The notes beneath the pieces were generated by a model, which was not told where the DNA came from, made no database searches, and saw only the letters and a list, made by a program, of their open reading frames with translations. The position numbers were made by a program, and so were the translations under genes. Below, one piece after another: positions 25,380 to 33,644 of a DNA stretch of 64,000 nt (the stretch's first letter is position 1; every line of letters begins with the position of its first letter). Source of the DNA: Elusimicrobiota bacterium (GTDB lineage: Bacteria; Elusimicrobiota; Elusimicrobia; UBA1565; UBA9628); the NCBI GenBank assembly GCA_023213235.1, contig CP096137.1, positions 3,624,437 through 3,688,436 of the forward strand, in the 5' to 3' direction.

Positions 25380-26252
25380 CTACGGGGGAATCGGCGGGCC
25401 CGGCCGGGGCTTGAGCTGGATGAGCTCCTGGAAGTCCTGGCGGTCGTGCAACGTCTCGAAGTCGAGGTCGTCGAGGGCCCGCTTGCGCAGGCCCGGCTCG
25501 CGCTTGATCGCCGCGAGCAGTTCTTTCATCGCCCGGTCGGGGTGCCCCGTCATCGCGAGCATCGCGGCGTACTGATAGCGGACACCGCCGACTTCGGGGG
25601 CGAGGCGGGCGCCGATCTCGGTCTCGGCGAAGGCCGAGGCGAGGTCGCCTTTGTTGAACAGCAGTCGTCCGTTGACGACGTGCGCGCGGCCGCGGTCGGA
25701 CCGGGCGGCGGGGTTGTAGTAGCGGGTCAACAGCATCTTGTAGCGCTCGGGCTCGCCGATCCTCTCGTAAACGAGCAGCGCGCAGGTCCCGATCGGGTTG
25801 TAGTACGCGCGGGCCCAGCGCCACTCCCGCGTGTCCGGCCAGAAGTCCGGTCGCGCGTCGAGCGAGGCCGTCGACAGGATGACCTCGGCGCTGCCCGGCG
25901 AGACGACGGTCTCCGAGTCGCGGATGAGCTCGTAAAAGCCGGGACGGTCGAAGCCGGCCTTGCGCAGCTTGCGCTTGGCGGTCTCGATCGCGTGCGGATC
26001 ATAGGTGTTCACGCCGTCGGCCTCGAAGACCCAGCGCGTGACGGTCACGGGCGTCTTGAGCTCGATCGTCAGCGTGCCCAGGCGCGAGGTGATCGGCTCG
26101 GCCTGCATCGCCTCGCCGAGATAAGGATACGCGTAGCGCTCGATGGCGACCGAGCAGGCGTCGGTCCAGCCGAGGACGCCGAAGTCCTCGCGCGCGATGT
26201 CGAGCGCGGAGGACGGGACGGCGAGGCCTATTAAGAGGAGCGCGAGCCGCAC
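25380..26252 (-). CDS. Secreted TPR-like protein
   Basis: 290 residues, GTG start 26252. Signal peptide LALLLIGLAVPSSA. A mixed N-terminal domain (TDACSVAIERYAYPYLGEAM, LGTLTIELKTPVTVTRWVFE) is followed by at least two TPR units (HVVNGRLLFNKGDLASAFAETE, RYQYAAMLAMTGHPDRAMKELLAAI). The C-terminus ends in a Pro-rich tail. It is probably a periplasmic protein-interaction factor; no enzyme motif. A TATACT box lies 7 bases before the GTG, another leaderless-type start. It precedes metH, which has its own promoter. Confidence 0.65.
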   Translation of the reverse strand: MRLALLLIGLAVPSSALDIAREDFGVLGWTDACSVAIERYAYPYLGEAMQAEPITSRLGTLTIELKTPVTVTRWVFEADGVNTYDPHAIETAKRKLRKAGFDRPGFYELIRDSETVVSPGSAEVILSTASLDARPDFWPDTREWRWARAYYNPIGTCALLVYERIGEPERYKMLLTRYYNPAARSDRGRAHVVNGRLLFNKGDLASAFAETEIGARLAPEVGGVRYQYAAMLAMTGHPDRAMKELLAAIKREPGLRKRALDDLDFETLHDRQDFQELIQLKPRPGPPIPP

Positions 26253-26298
26253 GGCGTCCAGTATAACAGGACGGACGCCGCGCGGCCAGCGCCGGGAC

Positions 26299-26628
26299 TC
26301 ACGGGGCGGGAGGCGGAGGCGGCATCAGCGGCGGCGGAGGCATCAACGGCGGAGGCGGCGCCGAGCCGTCGGTGGGCGGCGGCGGAGGAGGCGGGGGAGG
26401 AGGAGGCGGCGGAGCGGGCGGCTCGCAGAGAGCGTCCCACGTGTTGTCGGGCGCCCAGTGACGCCGATCGCGGGCCTCGTCGCGGTCCTCCTTCGTCTGC
26501 TCGCGCCCGCACTTGGCCTCGATTCGGGCCTCTTCTTTGGCTTCCTTCTTGGCGTCGTCCTTGGCGGCGCGGGCTCCGGCGGCTAAGGCCAGGAGCGCTA
26601 AACCGACGGCGATAGGTCGGGTGTCCAT
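26299..26628 (-). CDS. Small secreted proline-rich protein
   Basis: 109 residues from ATG 26628, chosen for the GGAGG site 6 bases upstream and the signal peptide (IAVGLALLALAAGARA). The mature N-terminal half is charged with two cysteines (EAKCGREQ, WDALCEPP). The C-terminal third is almost pure proline, broken by TDGSAP and two copies of LMPPPP. A TATAAC -10-like box lies at 26650-26655. A surface or wall-spanning linker role is possible; no family recognised. Confidence 0.65.
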   Translation of the reverse strand: MDTRPIAVGLALLALAAGARAAKDDAKKEAKEEARIEAKCGREQTKEDRDEARDRRHWAPDNTWDALCEPPAPPPPPPPPPPPPPTDGSAPPPPLMPPPPLMPPPPPAP

Positions 26629-26695
26629 GTGTCCTCCGGCGTCGCTCCCGTTATAGCAGGCAGGCGCCGGCAATTCACCCAAACTCGGAGTGAAC

Positions 26696-28789
26696 TCAGG
26701 CCAGGTCGATCCAGTTCCAGCGGCTCTGGTACAGCGCGATCAGGCGCTCGCGCAGGAGCTTGTGCCCCGGGGCCTGGAGCTTCGCGTCGGCCTTGAGCAG
26801 TTCGTCGGCGTCGGCGCGGGCATAGGAAAGAAGCTCGGCGTCTTTAAACAGGTCGGCGACCTGAAGCGAGAGTTCTCCGCTCTGGGCCGTGCCGAGCAGC
26901 TCGCCGGGGCCGCGGAGCTTCAAGTCCTCCTCGCCGATCTTGAAGCCGTCGGAGGTCTCGGCCATGATGGAAAGGCGCGCGCGAGCCTCCTCGGTGCGCG
27001 GGTCGCCGACGAGGTGGCAGAACGACTCGGCCGCCCCGCGGCCGATGCGCCCGCGCAGCTGGTGCAGGGAGGCCAGCCCGAAGCGGTCGGCGTTCTGGAT
27101 GACCATGACGGTCGCGTTCGGCACGTCGATGCCGACTTCGATGACCTGGGTCGCCACGAGCACCTGAAGCTCGCTCGACGAGAAGCCGGCCATGACGGCG
27201 CTCTTGGCCTTGCCCGGCAAAGCTCCGTGGATGAGGCCGATCTTGAGATCGGGGAACACCGACGCCTTGAGCCGCTCGAACTCGGACTTGGCGGACTGAA
27301 GGTCCTGGTTGGCGCTCTCCTCGATGATCGGGTAGACGATGTACGCCTGGCGTCCGGCCTTCACCTCCCGCCGCACGGCCTCGAAGGCCTCCGCTTCCGG
27401 CGAGAGGAAGGTCTTGATCGGCGTGCGGCCCGGCGGCATCTCGTCGATCGTCGAGGCCTCGAGGTCTCCGTACAGCGAGAGGGCGAGCGTGCGCGGGATC
27501 GGGGTGGCCGTCATCACGAGCAGGTCTATAAGGGAACCCTTTTGTCTCAGAGTCGTGCGCTGGCGCACGCCGAAGCGATGCTGCTCGTCGATGACGGCCA
27601 GGCGCATGCGCGGCAGCTCGATGCCGGCCTCGAGCAGGGCGTGCGTGCCGACGAGGATGTCGATCTCCCCGGCGCGCGCGGCGGCGAGGATCTTCTCGCG
27701 CTCCTTCTTCGGCACGCGCGAGGTGAGCGTCGCGACGCGCACGGGCAGGTCCTTGAGGAAGCGGTCGAGCGTGGCGCGATGCTGGTCGGCGAGGATCTCG
27801 GTGGGCGCCATGAGCGCCGCCTGGCCGCCGTTCTCGACGGCGAGCAGCAGCGCCGAGAGCGCGACGACCGTCTTGCCGGAGCCGACGTCTCCCTGCAGCA
27901 GGCGCGTCATCGGGTAGGGTTTGCGCATGTCGTCGAAGATCTCGTTGATGACGCGCTTCTGCGCCGGCGTGAACTCGAAGCCCGCCTTCACGCGGAACGG
28001 GGTGAGCAAGGTCCGCTTCACTTCATAGGAGTGGCGCTTGACGATTCCGCGCGTCTGGCGGCGCTTGAGGATCCAGGCGAGCTCGAGCAGCAGCAGCTCC
28101 TCGTAGGCCAGACGCGCGCGGGCGGCCTCGAGCTCGGCCTCCGAGCGCGGGAAGTGGATGCCGCGCAGGGCCTGCGGGGCGGCGAGCAGCTTGCGCTTGG
28201 CGATGAGCTCCGCGGGGACGAGGTCGAGCGCGGATTCGGCGGCCGCCTCGACGGCCTTGTGCGCGGCCTCGCGCACGAAGCGCTGGGAGAGGCCCTCGGT
28301 CAGCGCGTAGACGGGCGTGATGCGGCCGGCGTGCATGCGCCAGCGCTCGTCGGCGAGCGTGTAGTGCTCGTCGACCCGTATCTCCCGCACCCCGGTCAGA
28401 TCCGGCTCGGCGCGGCCGATCACCCAGAGGTCGGCGCCCTCGGAGGCCTCGGCTTTGACCGAGGCGAAGGCGTCGTAGCTGCGCGAGAGGTGCTTGAACC
28501 AGAGGCAGTCGACCTTTCCGTGGGCCGTCGCCAAGGTCGCCTTGTAGATGCCCAGGCGCGGGCCGGCGCCGTGGGAGGACGCGCGCAGGACCCGGCCGCG
28601 CAGGACGATCAGCCCCGAGGCGGTCGGCAGGCGCAGGTCCTGGGTCTCGTGGCGGTTCTGCCACAGCCGCGGGTAGTGGTGGAGGAAGTCCCCGAGGGTC
28701 TTGATGCCCAGGCGCTCGAAGAGCACGGCGCGCCGGGGGCCCACGCCCTTGAGGTACTGGACCGGCGTGGAGAGGTTTTCGGAGGTCAC
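26696..28789 (-). CDS. recG: ATP-dependent DNA helicase RecG
   Basis: 697 residues, normal length. Reverses stalled replication forks and processes Holliday junctions. N-terminal wedge/OB domain (VQYLKGVGPRRAVLF near 10-25, LRGRVLRASS). Superfamily 2 helicase motifs are Walker A GDVGSGKTVVAL (near 295), motif II DEQHRFGVRQR (near 405), motif III MTATPIPRTLAL (near 430), motif V VATQVIEVGIDVPNA (near 575) and motif VI QLRGRIGRG (near 605). The start is GTG 28789. It is divergent from rpmB with 43 bases between starts. Confidence 0.97.
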   Translation of the reverse strand: MTSENLSTPVQYLKGVGPRRAVLFERLGIKTLGDFLHHYPRLWQNRHETQDLRLPTASGLIVLRGRVLRASSHGAGPRLGIYKATLATAHGKVDCLWFKHLSRSYDAFASVKAEASEGADLWVIGRAEPDLTGVREIRVDEHYTLADERWRMHAGRITPVYALTEGLSQRFVREAAHKAVEAAAESALDLVPAELIAKRKLLAAPQALRGIHFPRSEAELEAARARLAYEELLLLELAWILKRRQTRGIVKRHSYEVKRTLLTPFRVKAGFEFTPAQKRVINEIFDDMRKPYPMTRLLQGDVGSGKTVVALSALLLAVENGGQAALMAPTEILADQHRATLDRFLKDLPVRVATLTSRVPKKEREKILAAARAGEIDILVGTHALLEAGIELPRMRLAVIDEQHRFGVRQRTTLRQKGSLIDLLVMTATPIPRTLALSLYGDLEASTIDEMPPGRTPIKTFLSPEAEAFEAVRREVKAGRQAYIVYPIIEESANQDLQSAKSEFERLKASVFPDLKIGLIHGALPGKAKSAVMAGFSSSELQVLVATQVIEVGIDVPNATVMVIQNADRFGLASLHQLRGRIGRGAAESFCHLVGDPRTEEARARLSIMAETSDGFKIGEEDLKLRGPGELLGTAQSGELSLQVADLFKDAELLSYARADADELLKADAKLQAPGHKLLRERLIALYQSRWNWIDLA

Positions 28790-28832
28790 GGCGTTCTTGC
28801 GGTCGTCGTCGGCGATTTGCTACGATGACGAA

Positions 28833-29033
28833 ATGTCATTCAAGTGTCAGATTCCCGGTTGCGGGAAAGGTCCCAAGTCCGGCAACAGCTACAGCCACTC
28901 CCACAAGGCCACTCGGCGCGTGTTCCGCCCGAACCTGCAGCGCCAGAAGGTGGCGATCGACGGCCGCACTCAGACCGTCTACGTGTGCACGGACTGCATC
29001 AAGTCCGGGCGCGCGGTTCGGCCGACTCGATAA
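28833..29033 (+). CDS. rpmB: Ribosomal protein L28, zinc-ribbon type
   Basis: 66 residues from ATG 28833, chosen to match the family N-terminus (MSFKCQIPGCGKGP). This protein of the large ribosomal subunit is of the C+ type, with four cysteines (C5, C10, then CTDC near 53-56) placed to bind zinc. NSYSHSHKATRRVFRPNLQ is the conserved central block. The -10-like TACGAT at 28821-28826 ends 6 bases before the ATG and there is no Shine-Dalgarno site, so the message is probably leaderless. The usual rpmG partner is absent. Confidence 0.95.
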   Translation: MSFKCQIPGCGKGPKSGNSYSHSHKATRRVFRPNLQRQKVAIDGRTQTVYVCTDCIKSGRAVRPTR

Positions 29034-29041
29034 TACCGAAC

Positions 29042-30580
29042 CTGTCCTCTCCTGACAAGGAAGGGCGCACACTCGGGGCCTGGGCTATCGCCCTGGCCCT
29101 GTTCGTTTTGTGCCTGCCGGTCCACAGCCCCGACCTGTTCTGGCACCTGAGCGCGGGGCGCTGGATGGCCGCGCACCGCGCGATCCCTTCGGCGGACCCG
29201 TTCTCCTTCACGCGCCTCGGCGAGCCGTGGCTCGACTTCGAGTGGCTTCTCCAGCTGTTCTGGTACGGCGTGCACTCCCTCGGAGGGCTGCGCGCGCTGT
29301 GGGCGCTCAAGGGGCTTTCGCTCGCCGCGGTCTGGCTGCCCGTCGACGGCCTGCTGCGCGACAAGGGCGCGGGCGCGGCGTCGCGGGCGGCGGCGCTGGC
29401 TCTGTGGGCCTGCGCGATCCTGCCGATGGCCGACCTGCGCGCCGACCTCGCGTCGGCGGCCCTGCTCGCGGTCCTGCTGCGGCGGCTCGAGGCGGGCCGC
29501 GCCTCGTTTCTCTTCGGCTTCGGCGTCTTCGCCCTGTGGTCGAACCTGCACGCGGGTTTCCCCGCCGGGCTCGCGCTGTACGCCGCGTACGCGCTCGGGC
29601 AGCGCCTCGGCGGCCGCCGTATCGAGGGGCTCGGCGCGGAGGCGTGCGGCGCCCTGCTCGGATGCCTGCTCAACCCGTACGGCCTCGGGCTCGCGGCCGT
29701 TTTCGCCGCGCACGGGAGGGACTCCGTCGGAACGCTCGTGCTCGAGTGGGGCCCGATCGACTGGGGCTTCCGCTACCACCGGCCGCTGATCGCCGCGCTC
29801 TTCGCCGGCGCCGTCGCCGCGCGGGCGGCGCGGCGCTCCTCTCCCGCGCTGGCCGCCGCGGCGGCCGTCCTCGCGGTGGCGACGGCCGTCAGCTCCCGCT
29901 TCGCGGTCTACTTCGCGCCCGTCGCCGCCGCGGCGTTCGGCGCGGCGTTCCCCGGCCTCGGGCTCGCCGCCGGAGCGCGCCTGCTCGGCGCGGCGAGCCT
30001 CCTGCTCGTCGCCTCGGCCCACGGCGCCGAGTGGGGCCGCGCCTTCTCCGACGTGTTCGTCGAGCGCGCGGCCGCCGACTTCGTGGTCGCGGAGCGGGAG
30101 ACGTTCGGCCGCTTGCGCGTGTTCAACACCTACGAGTGGGGCGGCTACCTCGGCTGGCGCCTGGGACCCGAGGGGAAGGTCTTCGGCGACGGCCGCTACC
30201 TGTTCCACGGCCAGCTCGCCGAGATCCGCAAGGCCCTGACGAGCCCCGAGGAGATGTCGGCCTTCGTCTCGCGGCACCGCCTCGACGCGCTGCTGATCCG
30301 CCGCTACCCCGAGCGCGTGCGCGGGACGATGCTCTTCCCCGACGGCGCGAGCGTCGAGGTGACGCGCCCGTGGCACGCCTCCTATCTTCCGCGCTCGCGC
30401 TGGGCGCTCGTCTACGCCGATCGAGACGCGCTGGTCTTCGTCGACCGCGCGAAAGTCCCCGCGGAGTGGCTCGCGGCGCGCGAAATCTCCGACCGGCCCG
30501 GAGACGAAGAGGCGCGCGACGCGGCCGCGGCGCACGGGGGTGACCGCAATCACCCCGCCCCGAAACAAACGCGCCGTTGA
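29042..30580 (+). CDS. Polytopic membrane protein of unknown function
   Basis: About 510 residues with some ten hydrophobic segments between residues 10 and 330 (for example AWAIALALFVLCLPV, AALALWACAILPMA, AACAGALLGCLL-like). A soluble C-terminal region follows with VFNTYEWGGYLGWRL, VFGDGRYLFHG and ALLIRRYPERVRG. The layout (SPDLFWHLSAGRWMA, then YEWGGYLGW) resembles bacterial membrane proteins annotated as hypothetical or GT-C-like. No ATG, GTG or TTG lies before the first membrane segment in frame; CTG 29042 is the best placed start, given here with caution. It immediately follows rpmB. Confidence 0.6.
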   Translation: MSSPDKEGRTLGAWAIALALFVLCLPVHSPDLFWHLSAGRWMAAHRAIPSADPFSFTRLGEPWLDFEWLLQLFWYGVHSLGGLRALWALKGLSLAAVWLPVDGLLRDKGAGAASRAAALALWACAILPMADLRADLASAALLAVLLRRLEAGRASFLFGFGVFALWSNLHAGFPAGLALYAAYALGQRLGGRRIEGLGAEACGALLGCLLNPYGLGLAAVFAAHGRDSVGTLVLEWGPIDWGFRYHRPLIAALFAGAVAARAARRSSPALAAAAAVLAVATAVSSRFAVYFAPVAAAAFGAAFPGLGLAAGARLLGAASLLLVASAHGAEWGRAFSDVFVERAAADFVVAERETFGRLRVFNTYEWGGYLGWRLGPEGKVFGDGRYLFHGQLAEIRKALTSPEEMSAFVSRHRLDALLIRRYPERVRGTMLFPDGASVEVTRPWHASYLPRSRWALVYADRDALVFVDRAKVPAEWLAAREISDRPGDEEARDAAAAHGGDRNHPAPKQTRR

Positions 30581-30605
30581 CTCCGGGCCGTTCCGGGGCT
30601 ACCCT
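30577..30605 (+). promoter_or_regulatory. Sigma70-type promoter
   Basis: -35 TTGACT (30577-30582), 17-base spacer, -10 TACCCT (30600-30605). It overlaps the stop codon of the membrane protein gene and drives the gene at 30632, which has a GGAGG ribosome site. Confidence 0.6.
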
Positions 30606-30631
30606 GGGGGGACGCACGGAGGAGCCCCGCC

Positions 30632-31201
30632 ATGAAGATCTCGATGCTGATGCTGGCCGTTCTGCTCGCCGGACCGTGGGCCGCGGCCCGCGCCGAGGAT
30701 CACGACCGCGACGACGAGGAGCGGGTCGCCGTCGACAAGGGCGAGAGGGGCGACCATGACGAGGATTCATGGGGCGGCCGCGGCCGGCGCGAGGAGCGGG
30801 AGATCGAAGTCCGCGTCGACGAGAAGCGCCGGGAGAGGCGCGGCGACCGCGACGGCGAGCGCGGCGGCCCGCGCGGCGGACCCGGCGGGTTCGGCCGCGG
30901 CGGAGAGGATCCCGAGACGCGGGAGAAGCACGCCAAATACCGCGAGGCCGAGAAGCGCGTGCGCGAGATCGCGCGCCGGGCCGGCGGCGGCAAGGCCGAC
31001 GCGGCGGTGAAGACGGAGGCGCGCAAAGCCGTCTCCGACCTCTTCGACGCGAAGCTGGCGCTCGACACGGCGATGCTCGCCAAGATGGAGAAGATGGTCG
31101 CCGAGAGAAGGGAGAAAATCGCCAAGCGCAAGTCCGAGAAGGAGCGCCTCGTCGACCAGAAGACGGCGCGGATCCTGGGCGAGGGCGACGACTGGGACTA
31201 G
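30632..31201 (+). CDS. Secreted charged coiled-coil protein
   Basis: 189 residues, ATG 30632 after CGGAGGAG. Signal peptide MLMLAVLLAGPWAAARA. Residues 22-95 are highly charged and low complexity (Asp/Glu/Arg/Gly). Residues 95-185 form a long helical coiled coil (REKHAKYREAEKRVREIARR, then AKMEKMVAERREKIAKRKSEK), similar in layout to Spy/CpxP-like periplasmic helical proteins without their LTxxQ motifs. Function unknown. It ends convergently with the lipoprotein at 31206. Confidence 0.65.
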   Translation: MKISMLMLAVLLAGPWAAARAEDHDRDDEERVAVDKGERGDHDEDSWGGRGRREEREIEVRVDEKRRERRGDRDGERGGPRGGPGGFGRGGEDPETREKHAKYREAEKRVREIARRAGGGKADAAVKTEARKAVSDLFDAKLALDTAMLAKMEKMVAERREKIAKRKSEKERLVDQKTARILGEGDDWD

Positions 31202-31205
31202 CCTC

Positions 31206-31714
31206 TCAGCGCGCGGCGCCGCGGACCAGTGAAAACGGCACGTTGGCGTCCGTCGCTCCGGCGGCGCGCGCGGCGATGATCACGTCGAGCAGTTGCTCGC
31301 GCGGGACGTAGAGCCGGCCTTTCGGCGCGATGACGACGGCGCCGACGCAGTCCTGGGCGTCCTCGAAGGCCCGCAGGAACTGAAGGGCGCCCATCGGGCG
31401 CGCCGCCGTCTCCGAGGGCATGAGCCAGGCGCCCCCGTAGGCGGCGAAGACGGTGACCGTCGAGCCGGCGATCTCGGCCGCGCCGCGCCCGTACACGATG
31501 CGGAAGTGCGCGTCCGTGACGTTGGCTTCCCGCGCTGCGCGACGGCGCGATGGTAGCTCTCGGCCGACACCGGCGAGATCGGGACGAGAACCTGCCGGAA
31601 CGTCGCGAGCTCGGCGCCGACGGCTTCCGGCGAGGGGGACGCGGGGGCGGGCGCCGGCTTGCGCCCGCAGGCGCACAGCGCGACGGCGACGGCGAGCGCG
31701 GCGAGCGATCTCAT
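31206..31714 (-). CDS. Lipoprotein (one frame break)
   Basis: 169 residues after repair. ATG 31714 overlaps the upstream lipoprotein stop (ATGA). Lipobox in LAVAVALCACGRKP (Cys 16). A Pro-rich linker, a helical segment (EAVGAELATFRQVLV) and, past a frame break in a GGG tract near 31530, a C-terminal domain with VTVFAAYGGAWLMPS, LQFLRAFEDAQDCVGAVVIAPKG and YVPREQLLDVIIAARA. No family recognised. It is the last gene of the long envelope cluster. Confidence 0.6.
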
Positions 31715-32202
31715 TCGGTCAGAGGCCTCCCGCTCGACTGCGCGCTCGACGACGACCGCTCGCGCAGGCCGCGGCGCGCGGGCGCCGCGGCGCCGGCCGC
31801 GGGCGCCGTCGACGCGGAGGGCGGCGACGACAGCGCGGACAGCTGCGCCGCGACGGCCGCGGTGGAGACGGCGGGCTCGGGCGGCTCGACGAACACGGCG
31901 GCGGTGACGACGACGTCGGCGCAGCGGATGCTCTCCGCCTTGCCCGTCGCGTCGTCGATCGAGACGCGCACCGGGGCGGGCATCGACGCCGGGGTGGACC
32001 ACTCGTGGGCGGTCCGGCCCTTGAGGTGGGGCAGGCTCTTGCCCTCGACGTACGGGAACGACTCGTCGGGCTCGCCCATCGCCGCGAGGATCTCGGGCGC
32101 GGTCATTCCGATGCGGAGCTTGAGGCACTTGCGGTAGTTCTGCGCGGGCTTGCGCGAGCAGGCCGCGAATATCAAGACGGCGAGTAGAGCGAGGCGTCTC
32201 AT
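31711..32202 (-). CDS. Lipoprotein of unknown function
   Basis: 163 residues, ATG 32202 overlapping the rel stop (ATGA). Lipobox LIFAACSRKP (Cys 15). Residues 25-50 (CLKLRIGMTAPEILAAMGEPDES) resemble the small beta-alpha SmpA/BamE-type motif, in which GMT..E(V/I)...G.P is conserved. This is followed by LKGRTAHEWSTP. A low-complexity Ala/Ser/Pro tail ends the protein. A BamE-like role would fit a cluster that starts with bamA, but the similarity is short. Confidence 0.6.
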   Translation of the reverse strand: MRRLALLAVLIFAACSRKPAQNYRKCLKLRIGMTAPEILAAMGEPDESFPYVEGKSLPHLKGRTAHEWSTPASMPAPVRVSIDDATGKAESIRCADVVVTAAVFVEPPEPAVSTAAVAAQLSALSSPPSASTAPAAGAAAPARRGLRERSSSSAQSSGRPLTE

Positions 32203-33644
32203 GCGACGATTCCCTGCTCGCGCAGATAGTGCCGGATCTTCGAGCGGGCGCGGGCCGTCTTCACGTAGTTGAGCCAGTCCTTCTTCGGAACCGAGCCCTT
32301 CTTCGTGATGATCTTGCAGATGTCGCCGGACTTGAGCGTGTGGTCGAGCTTGACCATCTTGTTGTTGACCTGGGCGCCGACGCAGGACATGCCGACCTGC
32401 GTGTGCACGGCGAAGGCGAAGTCGAGAGGCGTCGCGCCGGCCGGGAGCACCTTCACCTCGCCGGCGGGCGTGAAGATGAAGACCTGATTGAACTCGAGGT
32501 CGGTCTTGAGGCTGTCGAGAAATTCGCGGGGCGAATTCAGATCCTGCAGCCACTCCATCCACTGGCGCAGCCAGTTGAGCTTCTCTTCCATGTGCGCGTC
32601 GCGCGCGGACTCGCCGGTCTTGTAGCGCCAGTGCGCGGCGATGCCGTACTCGGAGGAGCGGTGCATCTCCTCGGTGCGGATCTGGATCTCGACGAGCTCG
32701 CCCGTCGGGCTGACGATCGTCGTGTGCAGGGAGCGGTAGAGGTTCAGCTTCGGCGTCGAGATGTAGTCCGTGAACGAGCCCGCGACCGGCTTGAAGTGGG
32801 TGTGGACGATGCCGAGCAGCGCGTAGCAGTTGGCGACGGTGTCGGTGATCAGGCGCACGCCGAGGGCGTCCTGAATGTCCTCGAAGGGCTTCTGCTGGCG
32901 CTCCATCTTCCCGTAGATCGACCACAGGGTCTTGCGCCGCTCGAGGATGCGGCACGGGATGTTCGCGCCCTCGAGCACCTTCTCGATGCCCGCGCGCGTG
33001 GCGGCGAGGTTCTTCTCGCTGCCGGCCAAGGTCGCCTCGACCTTCTTCGAGAGCTCGGCGTGCTCGTCGGGATGCAGGTACATGAACGCGAGGTCCTCGA
33101 GCTCGCCCTTGAGCTTGAACATGCCCAGGCGGTGCGCGAGCGGGGCGTAGAGGGCCATCGTCTCGGCCGCGATGCGCTCCTGCTTCTCGCGCTTGAGGAA
33201 GTTCAGCGTCTTCATGTTGTGCAGGCGGTCGGCCAGCTTCACCACGATGACGCGGATGTCCTGCGCGGTCGCGAGCAGCATCTTGCGCCAGTTCTCGGCC
33301 TGCGCCTCGTCGCGGGACTCGAACTTCAGCGCGTCGAGCTTGGTCACGCCCATGACGAGCATCGCGATCTCCTCGCCGAACTCGGCGCGCAGCTGCGCCT
33401 CGGTCGTCGAGGTGTCTTCGATCGTGTCGTGGAGCAGCCCCGCGCACACCGACGGCAGATCCATGCGCCACTCGATGAGCGACTCGGCGACCGCCGCGCA
33501 GTGCGTCAGGTAATGGTCGCCGGAGGCGCGCGACTGGTCCTTGTGCACCTTCTCCGCGAAGTCCCAGGCCAGCTCGAGGGCGATCGGGTCGACGTGCGGG
33601 GAGTACGACGTGAACTTCGCGAGCAGCGCGCTCTTCTCGATCAA
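32199..33644 (-). CDS. rel: Bifunctional (p)ppGpp synthetase/hydrolase, short form
   Basis: 481 residues from TTG 33644 (TTGA overlap with msbA). The HD hydrolase domain is intact (GDHYLTHCAAVA, LLHDTIEDT, LADRLHNMKTL). The synthetase domain is intact too (RRKTLWSIYGKM, FEDIQDALGVRLI, YRSLHTTI, EIQIRTEEMHRSSEYGIAAHW). A TGS domain follows (FIFTPAGEVKVLPAGATPLDFAFAVHT). Translation stops after about 480 residues, where Rel/SpoT proteins of about 730 continue with helical and ACT domains. Starvation signalling is expected, with altered ribosome control. It lies in an envelope operon between msbA and two lipoproteins. Confidence 0.93.
   Translation of the reverse strand: MIEKSALLAKFTSYSPHVDPIALELAWDFAEKVHKDQSRASGDHYLTHCAAVAESLIEWRMDLPSVCAGLLHDTIEDTSTTEAQLRAEFGEEIAMLVMGVTKLDALKFESRDEAQAENWRKMLLATAQDIRVIVVKLADRLHNMKTLNFLKREKQERIAAETMALYAPLAHRLGMFKLKGELEDLAFMYLHPDEHAELSKKVEATLAGSEKNLAATRAGIEKVLEGANIPCRILERRKTLWSIYGKMERQQKPFEDIQDALGVRLITDTVANCYALLGIVHTHFKPVAGSFTDYISTPKLNLYRSLHTTIVSPTGELVEIQIRTEEMHRSSEYGIAAHWRYKTGESARDAHMEEKLNWLRQWMEWLQDLNSPREFLDSLKTDLEFNQVFIFTPAGEVKVLPAGATPLDFAFAVHTQVGMSCVGAQVNNKMVKLDHTLKSGDICKIITKKGSVPKKDWLNYVKTARARSKIRHYLREQGIVA

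Noticed and set aside
26341..26420. GGCGGAGGC-type repeats as a possible tandem repeat array
   Set aside because: They are the reverse strand of proline codons in the proline-rich protein, so coding low complexity explains them.
30533..30553. Hairpin GGGGTGA...TCACCCC near the end of the membrane protein gene
   Set aside because: No T-tract on either strand and it lies inside coding sequence, so not called a terminator.
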